DNA of 64,000 bases from Aspidiotus rigidus. Lineage: Eukaryota; Arthropoda; Insecta; Hemiptera; Diaspididae. The notes below the pieces were generated by a model, which saw only the letters and a program-made list of their open reading frames with translations, made no database searches and was not told the DNA's origin. How positions within the stretch are numbered: position 1 is the stretch's first letter; each line of letters begins with the position of its first letter. The position numbers and the translations under genes are program-made. Positions 29,001 to 39,389 of the stretch are shown one piece after another. The DNA is taken from positions 2,356,001-2,420,000 of the forward strand of contig JAVHKY010000024.1 in the NCBI GenBank assembly GCA_035079385.1, written 5' to 3'.

Positions 29001-32000
29001 TATTAATAATAAGTATAAAAGAATATTATTACTTCAAAGTAAAATGAAGAATAGAATTTTTTAAAACTAATTTTCTAGTGTACAAAAGTGCCCGAAAAGG
29101 TACAAAAATTAGCGCTCCTAGTGGAGCATCCTCATGCGAATACGTCAAACTACGTCAAACCAATTCTGTCGTGCCTGGACGTATCTGTATCCTCGATCTG
29201 CGGAAAACGATCCTTCCGTCTCGGCAAAAATACCATTTTTTGCTGATCGTTGATGTGCAGATACGTCCATTCTATTTTGTGCAGCAGAATTGACGTCTTT
29301 GTATTCGATTGTGATAGTAGTGGTGCGAGATTACAAAGCTTCATTACTAACACATTTACAACAAAGTGCGTGGAAGACCTCGTCTGGGTAAGTCTCTGTA
29401 ATGACGTAATGACTAATGATTGTTCTTGCATGTTGTTAGTTTAACTTTGTGCGGCAGATCTTTCATTAATCATCACTCTACTTAAAAGTGGAAATAAATT
29501 TGCTGCGCGAAATTCTAGACTTTAATTCTACAATGGAAACTCACATAACCCAGGTAATTGTCAGCCAGCGCGCATAATTCTTCACAATATCCATTGTTTC
29601 TGAGACATTCTGAATGTAGCTCACCATATGATTCAACAGGCACTACATTCAGGATGGCATCATCGAGCTTCTTCAGACCTTCAAGAACAGAAAAATTATC
29701 ATCAGATGTAGGTAAGGAATGCTGAAGAAATATTATTAGATAGGTAGCTTGGAGTTTAGTAGACAACGCATTGTCCAGTTTACCTAGGTCTATAGATTGC
29801 TTTCCAAAAATCGATAGTGATACTTGTGGATAGCCACCAAACGGTACTCGATGGATTGTTAGCTTATCATCCAGCCAAATGAGAGATCTACCAACGGTTG
29901 TCATACATTCAATTTTACCTGGATCACCGTCGACAATCGCATTCTGAAAATCTAAAAAAAAATATGTAATTAAGATATTTGTAAATCGATGATCTTTTTG
30001 CGCAGGTACTATAGGTAGGTAAGTGTTGGAGAAATAATATAATAAATATCGGGATGCGCTTTAAAGTTTGAATACCAGCATAATATTGGAACGTAGAATC
30101 TTTGTTAAAATGGAGATATCTTATTTTATTGATTTGTTTGTCCAACATAGCGACCAATTGTAATGGATTCACGTAACGCAAGAATACATTATATGGCCCA
30201 TCAGCTTCGTCATCTGAGTAGAGAATCATTCGCGAATAAGGATCACCATCCATCGATATTTGTTCCATCGTAGTTTCCTGACTATTTCTCGAAAAAAGTA
30301 CGATCATATGCCTGCAATCGAAATTTACCGTTTGATTATAGGTTAGCTACCTATCTAACGTGTGTGCATTGAAACGCAGCTTATTACTAAACATAGACGC
30401 AGAAACTTCAGTCATCGAACGAACTGCAGAACGTTGTCTGAAGACTGATATCAAAAAATATACTGGAAACACTAAAATTTTGAAAATGTTTTCTGCGCCT
30501 CGTTAGCTCGCCGTACCGCCGGTGCTCACCTTCTTTGCGGAATCAAGACCAAGTTGAACGGCGAGTAAGTAGAATTTCCTTCGAGCAAATTCACTATCTG
30601 GTGTGAATCCATATTCATGATTTTGATTACGTGATTCACAGGATCTATCCAATATAAATTATTAGCGTAATTGTCATACTCAATCAAACGAATAGTGCCC
30701 GGACCATTTTGAACGAGTAACTGTAATTCCTTTGTTCGGGGCGACCACAAGTAGATACTTTGCGTTCCTTTCTCGGCTAGAAAAACATATCCTGGAATAC
30801 AAAATTTGCACTTTTCTTCGTTATTTTTCGTGCGATAGACCTACCTATTCATATTTTAGATGCCTAAATTTGTATACTTTACCTTCACTAGACTCATAAG
30901 CTACTGCCGAGATCGAACTAATATTCATAGTGAATTGACGAACCATAGGAGGTCGGTCGGAATCAATGAGTAACCCGACGATGTATAAAGTATTTCCGTA
31001 TGCAACGAGAAGGGTCTTGTTTTCGCAGAAACCGCTTTCTAATTCTTGTACATTAGGCTTTGGTCCGTGTTCGCAATAACATTGGTAACTAGTTTCTGTC
31101 TCCGGTACGCAGAGATGGCTACACGATGAACTCACACAGGGATTCTTGATCTATAAAATTCAAGAAATTGGAACTATACGCGTGTTCAAAATGAATCGAT
31201 ATCTGAATAGATACTGTGAGGTATTATTGATAAGTTTTGTATTGTTTCTAGACTCTATTTTGATCCTTGTGGATTTGTAACCGTCCGTCTCTTTGACCTC
31301 GTGACCTTGGGATTGATGAAAATTTTAAACCTCGAGAACTGAATTAGACTGTCGTTGACTTGCTTTACTTATGATTTGGGAAAATGTTCACCAAAGAGTC
31401 GAGGGTTTTGGAAACTCTCACCTTAAGCTGCGAACTTGGATTTTAAGTAGAACTTGGAAAAATTTTCAGTCTCAACATTTGTAGACCAGCAAAAATATGT
31501 CAACACTCGTTCAAGAGAGTTTATATTTATCCCTCACACTTGTTACAATAACTCAAAAGAACGTCTGAATTTTCAGATTCAACTTACTTTATCCGAAGAT
31601 ATAGGCTTGTGATTTATCATCAAACTACCCATCTTGAATTTTTGGTTCTTCGTAGGTTTTGTATCGAATTGTGGTCCACCCGTTGTGAGAACGTACGGTT
31701 CACATTCATCCACCCGACAAGCCCATATGAATAATCCTTCCTCCGTTTCCGGCCAATATATAGTGTTCTTGAAAACTGCGAATGATGAAGTTTTATCGGA
31801 AATGGTCGTGCTGGGCGATATTTTCTGAAAATAGAGACATGATAATCGTATGAGTCGCAACTTCGTAGTACGATGACAGATGTTGATTTTTCACGCTGTA
31901 GGACTAGACGAAAAGTAAGTTTTTGAGTAAATATCCACACTTTCATTGATTAAACTCAGTATCGAGTGTCAATATTGCATTGGTAACTTTTGGGACACTG

Positions 32001-35000
32001 ATTCTTTGTTCTCTTAGGAAGAAGAAATTATATTTGATGGAGGTACTTGAAGAATAATTTTGTTCTTTTTTATTAAAGTCTAGTGATCTTAAAAAAAAAC
32101 TTTCTCAAGAACGGGAAAAAATTTCAGAACATATAAGAAAAAAAGCGAGAATTTTTCTGAGAAAAAAATCTAAGGTTCTGTTTTTTTTGTTAAGTACTGA
32201 AAATATCGTAAAGTTCATATTTTCTTCTCACTTTTTCACCAGTGCCGTCAAATGTGATCGAGCCAAAAGTAACATTAACATGATCATCCTTGTACATCCA
32301 GTAAATTCGTTTTGTTATGAAATCAACTGTCAGCCACATCGGATCTTTTATTTTCTGTTCTACCGGTATACGTTTTGCTTTTGTTGTATCGTTCAGGGTG
32401 TATTTATAAAGATGAAATCGTTCAGAATTTTCTTCTTCTAACCAAAATAATAGCCTGAAAAAAAAAAAAACGACGAATTCAAAATAAAAAGATAGATTCG
32501 CCCATCTCTATAAAAAGTAATACATACAATTTCTCCATGATGAGAATCGAAAATTTTTTCGAGTGGGAAGAAAAACTATTAAGAGGGAGGGGGAGGCCGA
32601 AAACGGGGTTTTAAGCGAATAAAATCGAAAATGACCAGTTTGTTAAATATCGAATAAAATTTGCTGAATTCGCTTAAAATTTAGTTATTTTAGTGAAAAT
32701 TGGATAGTTTTTGTCAAAAATAAGTATTATTTCTAATTAGTTCATTCAAAACAATCTTTTTTTTTTTATTTACGAGCTATACCACTTTTCGAAACGGGTT
32801 ATCAGCTCGCGTCAATTTGATAAGGTAGATGAGAGAATTGGAGATGTTATTGGAGGTCATAGATGAGGCAACGTAACACGGGAAGCGTTGATTTATCTGA
32901 ATCGCAGTACTTGAATGACGGAGGGGCATGAAGACCTAGGAGGAGGTGAGAGTGGGTAAGTCGGGTACAGCCAACCCTAAGACGGGAAAGGATGACTTCT
33001 CCGTAGCGGGAATGTCTATTTGAAGAAGACCAAGGAATAGGGAGGCTTTTGATTGATCATAGTTTGTTGTGATGTTCTTTTAAGAAGTTAGGATTCCGAG
33101 ACGGTAGTATTTTTGTATTAATCAGACGAAGAACTTGAGAAAATTTCGAACATCCAACAACATACAGATCAAGAGGCTTCCCAAAAACGCTCGTCCAGTA
33201 TTATGAAGCTCGATTCTTGGCTTAGGCTCATTGCTAGTCCCATCTCTGAGTATAGGTACCATCAATAACAGGGAGGGACCATTCAAAACTCAAATATTTT
33301 TTAATTAAGAGGGGAGAACGGAGTCAGTAAGGACATGTTTCCATAGTATACGTACCTTTCGTAATGAGCAATAGCTAGAAAAGTCGGATTCTCAGCGAAT
33401 TTCGTTGATAAATCGACGCAAATTATGAAATTTTTATCGCACACTTTTATGTTTCTATCGTAAATGCAATAAATATTTGATGCTATCCAATCGTATACGA
33501 GATTTTTCATAGATAAAACTTTGTAATTCATTGTCTCCATCACCAATGAGCCTGAAAAACGAAACGTGCACTTCTCATAAAAGAACATATGAAAGTTTGA
33601 AATTGATAGAGTAGGGTGGACAGGAGTGGTTTATGAAAGAGATCTTGCGAATTTCTTTCCTCTGCCTTAATCTATAGCCTTTCCACGTCCCTTTATCAAA
33701 TTCATCCACGCCGTGCAATAAGTGACACTCTTGCCTGAAGAAAATCCGTCTCTTTTTTTCCTTTGTAATAATGTTCACCTTTAAGCGCCTCTATATTCAC
33801 TATTTCGAAAGTGTTGTAATCATTATCGCCTGAAAACTGCATTAATTAGGTATGTAAGGTGGCTGTGATCGCGGAAGTTCGAGAGAAAGCCGAATAATAA
33901 TTTCAAAGACGTCACGACCGTAAGAGAATCGCTCTCACGATTTGGAAGTACGTTTTGGGGAAACACTACGTATTCTCACAGAGATGACTTGCACTCACCT
34001 GGACGTACAGGGGCATCTGAGGCGAAATTGTCTCTCATCACACGAATACGGTATAGGTTGGTAGTATAGTTCGACATCATCTCTGTAATTCCCCAATAAC
34101 GGAAGGATAAATCTATTTTCTCCTGTTTCTTATGTTTGAGATAGTATAAGTCCAATTGAGGTCCTTCCCAATTAATTTGAATACTATCCAAGGACAAGCC
34201 GTCTCGAGTTACCAGTTGCTTTTCTTCAAACGATTCATTTAAAAATGCGAACGAATATCTTTCCGCTTCATTCAAGTATATCAAGTTTACATTTATGTAA
34301 TGATGACCCAAAGTTTCTCCAGCGCAATAATGGTATTCACCGTCTGAAGTGACGTTGCCATGGTGTACTAGCTCCTCTACGTAAGTGTAATAAATAAGTG
34401 AGCCTTCGTCGCCTAGAATGAAAATGCACTTCGGTTATAAGAAAAAATGACTATGGCAATAAACGTGAATTTAATCGTATTCTTGGTTTCATACTGCATG
34501 AGCCATTCTCGTCGTATCCATTGCTACAATCCAAAATTCCATCGCATACTCTGGAAAAACTTATCTTTTCATCGGTGCTTAACATGCAACTGAATTTTGA
34601 GGCGAACGTCGAGTCGCGCTAAATGATAAAAATACGTAAAATTATCCCAGAATCACAACAATTTCTGTTGACAGAGTAAAATAATAATCAGAAGTCGGGC
34701 CAAAGATGAATTAAGTCCTAGAAACCCTTATGCTCTATTATAGTTAAATGTAAGGATACCGTTTCAATTTCCTCTGTATAGACCTTCTCTTCTCATCTCG
34801 TCATCAGAAAGTCTCATTTTCTACGGAGGACTTGTTTAAGGAGGGTAAGTCCCGTCCTTTTGTCAAATCGTAGCCCCACGGGAGTCCGGGCTGTGGCTCT
34901 CACCTGCTTTGAGAATTCGGAAAAATTTGGATTTTCAAACCATAAACAAAGAGGAGGGCGCTTCATCCAGCTATACAAAAATATGGGAGGGGACTCTACA

Positions 35001-36996
35001 AATTTTCAACTTGTGAGCTGATAAGGAAGTCAGGCTGTGGCCCAAAAAACTTTCGAAGTACGAGCCGTATAATACTCGATGAGCTATACTTATGCTCAAG
35101 AGGAGAGGGAGAGAAGGAGGTCTTCGAACAATTAATGTTTACTGGAGCGAAGACCTAATCAGCGGATTTTCCGCTGCGGATGCAATCTTCTGGAGGTCCG
35201 GAACAAAAAATGAGAAAGTTTTTTCCGGATAATGATTTCAACTCCTCTCAATTGTGGGGTGACACTGATTGAAATTGCACTTCCCGAAGCATGAATAAAT
35301 AGAAGAATTTTCTCTCCATCTTTGTTTTACTAAACAAATAGTTTGAAAAAGTTACGAAACCCCTCCCGCCCCCGCAAATTGGTATGTTTGTCTTTATAGC
35401 TATCTGCTGGATATGATTTCAAGTTCCTCTGCGTGGGCCCCTTTCTCTCATTGCGTCTTATTTTCAATAGCTGACATGGGCTATGGGGATTATTCGAAAA
35501 AAAAAGCCTTTATTTGCCATCCCTTTGGAAACTTGTAGCATCCAGACGGTTTGGGCTGGGGCTCTGACCTACTTTTGGAATTTGGAAAAATTTGGGGTTT
35601 CAAACTAAAAATGAGAAGGAGAGGCACCATCCAGTCGCTGATGAATACGTTATCAACTCGGGACCTTCTTTCTAAGGGGTTATTTGGGAAAATTGTCCTG
35701 CATTGGTCCTCCATCTGTTGAATTGTAGCATTCAGTAGACCGAGGCTCTGACTCAACTTAGAAATTTGGGAAAATTTTGACATTTGAATTGAAGATAAGA
35801 GGGGGGGGGGGCGCTCACCATGGTACCTTTTTTGTGGGGAGGAGAGGGTTCTTTGGGGAAAATGTCCTTCATCTGACAAATCTGGGCATCTCCGACGCCT
35901 CGCATTAGCCTCGATCTGTCCAATTTACTGAAATCACTCTACGTTAGGTATATCAAAGACATGGTTGCTGAATGTATTCGAATATGTATCCCACATCCAC
36001 ACTGGTTGCAGTCGCGAGCTCCTCTTTCAATAATTCAACTCCCTTATCCGCTTTCAACTGGACTACAGTCCTCAATCTACTGACTGAATCTTCCCAAAAA
36101 TCACTTGATGTTAACGAAAGTTTGCCCGTGTTGCCCAGCGCATGAGCCGTAAGATCAACCTATCATCTGTTTAACTTACCGCTAAATTTCTCACGCCATA
36201 CGACTCAATTTCCCCAACTTCCGATCGTTCTTCCCTTCCTGAGTTCCCAAATCCCACTACTTCTCTTATTAAAATCCCTTTGACAACAATCATCTCTAAT
36301 TTAAACAGCTTCGTATCTACTTCCAAGTCCGAAAATACTCGTCATTTAAATGAACTGTGATTATCTCAAGAAAATCTCTGTCTATCTACATGAACGAGAC
36401 AAATTTCATTTTCTAACCTCGCCCTCGAACCACAAAACTGCTCATGAGATTATACGTCAACAAGTCGGTTATCAATGCAACCATCCTCTTACAGTTATTT
36501 TGAAATCTTCCACAAATCGTAATTTTAGACTATTATTATGGAGATAGTGCGTTTTTTTTTTTTTTCATGTATCAAGGCCAAGGAAGAAAGCTTTAGCAAC
36601 TGAGGATTTTCTCACCCGAATTTCAAATTCCCAGAATAGGAGAAGAATGACAGAATACTACAACTTCGAGTACCGTTTGTCAGAACATAAACATGCACGA
36701 TTTGGTTACGAAGATAAATCGACAAAAATATTACACATTATCGAATTTTTCGAGGTTAAATTTGGCTGTAGGTGTGACTTGCAAGTTAATTCTGGAAAAA
36801 GTCTTTTTAAATAAATTGTATTCTAACACTAACCTTCGAAAAGCCGAACGAATTCCCGCTACAGCGTAGGAGAATCGCGAAAAGTACCACCCATGCGATG
36901 CTTCGAATCTGAAGACAAAACAAATCCATTCACTAGTCGGTCCCGAATTTCACGATGAAAAATTTGGGAAAAAAAGAGATTACTCACCGGTGCCAT
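26005..36996 (-). CDS. Divergent LDL-receptor/LRP-like type I membrane protein gene, 13 coding exons (~945 aa)
   Basis: Exons (minus): 36996-36988, 36908-36834, 34618-34495, 34412-33999, 33829-33779, 33551-33356, 32454-32232, 31824-31588, 31150-30883, 30791-30530, 30311-30076, 29951-29545, 26340-26005; all phases agree. Exons 1-2 encode a signal peptide (MAPIRSIAWVVLFAILL). Exon 3 is an LDL-A module (FSCMLS..CDGILDCSNGYDE..C). Exon 4 is a unique ~137-residue region. Exons 6-8 form a YWTD-like propeller (LVYDWIASNIYC, LTVDFITKRIYWMY, NTIYWPE). Exon 9 starts an EGF-like module (NPCVSSSCSHLC) and a second propeller (NNLYWIDPVNH, exon 10) to exon 12. Exons 12-13 build another EGF-like module joined across the intron (CEELCAL..SCLCTN). 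Exon 13 then has a Thr/Ser-rich stalk, a membrane span (MSVFSIVILFVLYIF) and a ~14-residue basic tail without NPxY. It is probably a cell-surface or endocytic receptor. The final TAA overlaps a donor-like GGTAAGT, so an extra tail exon is possible. Confidence 0.85.
27112..27733. mobile_element. Foldback MITE family B, copy 2, interrupted by a hAT MITE
   Basis: The left arm (27112-27180, TGGACAACCAT..AGCTGATGGCTTC..) and right arm (about 27575-27733, GCCGTTGAGTTTTTGTTTAC..ATGGTTGTCTA) match copy 1 at 23338. The left arm is split by an inserted 379-bp element. It lies in the LRP-like gene's last intron. Confidence 0.75.
27181..27559. mobile_element. Nested hAT-type MITE (379 bp) with exact 8-bp target duplication
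   Basis: CAGTAAAC occurs at 27173-27180 and 27560-27567. The element starts TAGGATTGCGA and ends TTGCAACCCTG, whose reverse complement CAGGGTTGCAA matches the start with few changes. The interior has repeated GTTTTAAACATG palindromes. No ORF, so it is non-autonomous. Confidence 0.85.
28258..28394. mobile_element. Near-perfect palindromic element (Tc1/mariner-like TA flanks)
   Basis: The left arm CTCTGTTCATGTTA..AGGATAGAAAGTAGTACAAAG..GAGAACGGAACG pairs with the right arm across an ~8-base centre. The unit ends CTGAACAGAG and TA lies at both edges. About 65-bp arms; a foldback MITE in the LRP-like intron. Confidence 0.7.
28451..28584. mobile_element. Palindromic MITE (134 bp) with 6-bp target duplication
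   Basis: The arm TGACCTGCGATGAGAAAAGG..ATGCTCATTGCC pairs with GGCAATGAGCAT..CGCAGGTCA around a short centre containing GGATATC. CAAATG flanks both ends (28445-28450, 28585-28590). Confidence 0.8.
28709..28793. repeat. Fragment of the Penelope-like terminal sequence
   Basis: ATTAAACGAATCCGTTCCTT followed by TAAGTTACGGCTATCCAT and AATACTCC.ACG.GGAGTAAA closely matches the left end of the Penelope-like element at 42750-42840. It is therefore a second, truncated insertion of that family. Confidence 0.7.
28853..29141. mobile_element. MITE family A, copy 2 (reverse orientation)
   Basis: The termini ATTCGCATGAGGATGC and GCATCCTCATGCGAAT form a perfect 16-bp inverted repeat. The interior is homologous to 22624-22920 on the opposite strand. 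Confidence 0.75.
32500..33300. other. LRP-like intron, no gene seen
   Basis: Intron between the exons ending 33356 and starting 32454. G-rich, repeat-like text (GAGGGAGGGGGAGGCCG). No element is named. Confidence 0.4.
34840..35900. repeat. Degenerate tandem repeat in LRP-like intron 2
   Basis: Modules like 'CTGTGGCTCTCACCTGCTTT..GAATTCGGAAAAATTTGG..AAACYAAAAAT..GAGG' recur about every 180-200 bp (for example near 34890, 35550, 35740), with G-runs of up to nine. Related text occurs at 25240-25700 and about 31320-31460. No coding capacity. Confidence 0.5.
36000..36830. other. Intronic stretch, no gene seen
   Basis: Part of LRP-like intron 2. Pyrimidine-rich text at 36000-36350. No domain-bearing ORF. 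Confidence 0.4.
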
Positions 36997-38215
36997 TAGT
37001 GAAATTCGTTCATAGATTTACAACTGTCGGAAACTGATAAAACTCGAATAGATCTCAATTCGATCTGCTTCTGGGGTTCTGTGGTACTTACGAGGAAAAT
37101 ATTGACTTCGATTCTATGCACGTCCGATGCACTCGCCGCCTTCTCGAATACGACACGTCAACACCCTCTAAAATTGGTGAGTCGCGAGAGGTAGAATATT
37201 ATGCATCGTTTTTATCGGTCACTTCGAGCTTGCGGACGTAAGAACAGGGTTTTGTGATACCTAATCGGTACCTAACCTTTCGAGGCAGCGGTGCGAATCT
37301 GTACCTTGTGTTATCAACTGAGAACAGACACGTATAAACGATGATACTGACCGAAGTGGGGCCTACGGTGATCCTTTCAACAGAGAGAGCTAGTCGTGAC
37401 ATGCTGAAGATATTTTTGTACAAAATGTTCCATTTTCGTGTTGCTTCTTCAGTTTGATGGTTTATAAATCTGTTCAAAGTATTGTGAGGTTTTATGGACG
37501 TCTTGGATGAGGAAGTGTAGATAAGAAATGTGATCGTAATCCAATGTACAGCTGAGGACGGAAAATGTTTCGTGGATTTTTTTTTTTTACTGTCATAACC
37601 TCGATAACTTTATGAACAGATGAAAATGCAAGTATACGGTTAAATGGATGACGGTTGCAGGATTGGGAGGTTGACTGACATAATTACTTAGTATTTTTTT
37701 TTTTTCGACCTGGTAGAACAGACGTTATTTTCTTGCATTTGTAAATAAAACTCTGAGCTGGATGTACTTTGTCATGTGCTAGAGTACAATAATGTAACTC
37801 GGGTCGGAGAAAAGATCTCAAATCTATGACTCAGATTGATGAAACGAATTGTAACGTTAGATATGAATTCATGAGATAGATTGCAGCGTTGAAGATTGAC
37901 TCAACTACGTCTTTTTCATTCTTCAGTTTCATTCCCGCGAGTAAGCTTCTTTTCGGTTCACTTTTAAGGGTCGGACGCGAATCCAGTTCGAGGAACGTCC
38001 CCGATTCTGGAAAAATGGGAAAAAATATTGAATCTTAGGACACAACTTTTTCCCCTCTCGATCCTAATTTGGAAAGAAATAAAGTTTGCAAAGAAAAAAG
38101 GTCTAATTGCTTACACCACCTACCTAGCCCATCGAATACTCATCCTGCCCTTATCTACCGAGTTCTTTCCTTATAGGGAATAATTACGTTTCCGAACCTG
38201 TAAATGATGACCTGA
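36997..38215. other. LRP-like 5' region and intergenic DNA
   Basis: Contains the 5' flank of the receptor gene. No TATA box or conserved promoter motif can be assigned with confidence and no other gene is seen. Confidence 0.4.
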
Positions 38216-38221
38216 ATAGTG

Positions 38222-39250
38222 TAGGCAAATTAGGGGGGCGGAGCCCCCCTGGACCCCCCAATTGATTTACTTTCAATCAAACTGAATAGATAAGGCGTAG
38301 ACCACGTTCATTGTTTCGAAATTTTCTGGCATAGGCAAATAAATAAAGAATTTCTTATTTATTCCACCTACCCCACCTTCTTAGAGGAAGGAGAAGCTTA
38401 AAGAAAGTGAGATTATCTATTCCTCGAGTTTCATATTATAATTTTACTTCTCTAATTGCGCTTATGGATTTAGATCTAGAAACTATGATTGTTGAGTATA
38501 AGTACCCTGGTAAAACTGAGTCCAAAAAAATTTCTGGCATAGCCAAATAAATGAAAATCATGTTTCATGTCTTTTATATTTTATCAGTGATCTTGAAATA
38601 TTTTAGTCTAGGCTTCTACTAGGTCAAGTGTTCGTGAGATATTACTCGTTTACCCCGTTACCTACCTTGGCGTCGTATAAGTCTTGTTTGAGAAATATTT
38701 TGAGGTATCACCTATTGTATTCAATGGTATGAGAAAATTCAAGTCTTCTATGAGAAATGTGAGGTATCGCCTTTATGAGAAATATTTTGAGGTATCGACT
38801 TTCGTGGGGCTCACTCGCTCCGCTCGTTCGCCCTCTTTCTCGGTCCCTATCTCGGTTTAGCATAAGTCTGATATAAAATATTTTGGGCTTCCGCCTTTCG
38901 AGGGTCCTTGCTGTAGATTTCGAAATTTTTTCAAGTCCCAAGGTCATTTGCACGGACGCACACACCTCGGACGCACGCAAATTATGAAATCAGGGTAGGG
39001 ATCAGGATTTCGAAATTATCCCAAGGTCATTTGCACGGACGCACGCAAATTTTGAATTCACCATGCGGGGTGTACTCGCGGGGTAGAGATGTGCACGGAC
39101 GCACGCGCACGTTCGCACTGATTATTTTCAGGTGAACGAGTTTCAAAATTTCTCGTTTATTCCCCTTACCCCACCTCTTTGAAGGAAGGTGAAGGAGAAA
39201 CTCAAAGAAAGTGAGATTATCTTTAGAATTGAAAAGGTCTATGCGCCTCG
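38222..39250. repeat. Composite dispersed repeat
   Basis: Starts with a GC-rich palindrome (GGGGGGCGGAGCCCCCCTGG). It carries two related AAAGAAAGTGAGATTATCT blocks (about 38400 and 39208), repeated TTTTGAGGTATCRMCTT units (38697-38800) and three CATTTGCACGGACGCACRCA-type units (38946-39110). The 38529-38700 part recurs inverted at 56340-56510. Confidence 0.6.
38529..38700 (+). repeat. Dispersed repeat, copy inverted at 56340-56510
   Basis: TTTCTGGCATAGCCAAATAA through GTAGAAGCC/GGCTTCTAC and CTTGGCGTCGTATAAGTCTT is the reverse complement of 56340-56510 with few differences over ~170 bp. Confidence 0.75.
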
Positions 39251-39389
39251 CCAGGGGGCCTACCTTTTTCGCTACCTAAAATCTGTTGCTACCTAACATG
39301 GGATGCTATGGAAAATCTGTCGTTTTTATCTGCCGCTCGATTATGCTCGATTTTTCAGAAATACCTCCTCGATATACAAGACGTATTCC

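Noticed and set aside
38946..39110. CRISPR-like spaced repeats (GCACGGACGCACGCA)
   Set aside because: Units are irregular in spacing and divergent, in a eukaryotic repeat context; not a CRISPR array.
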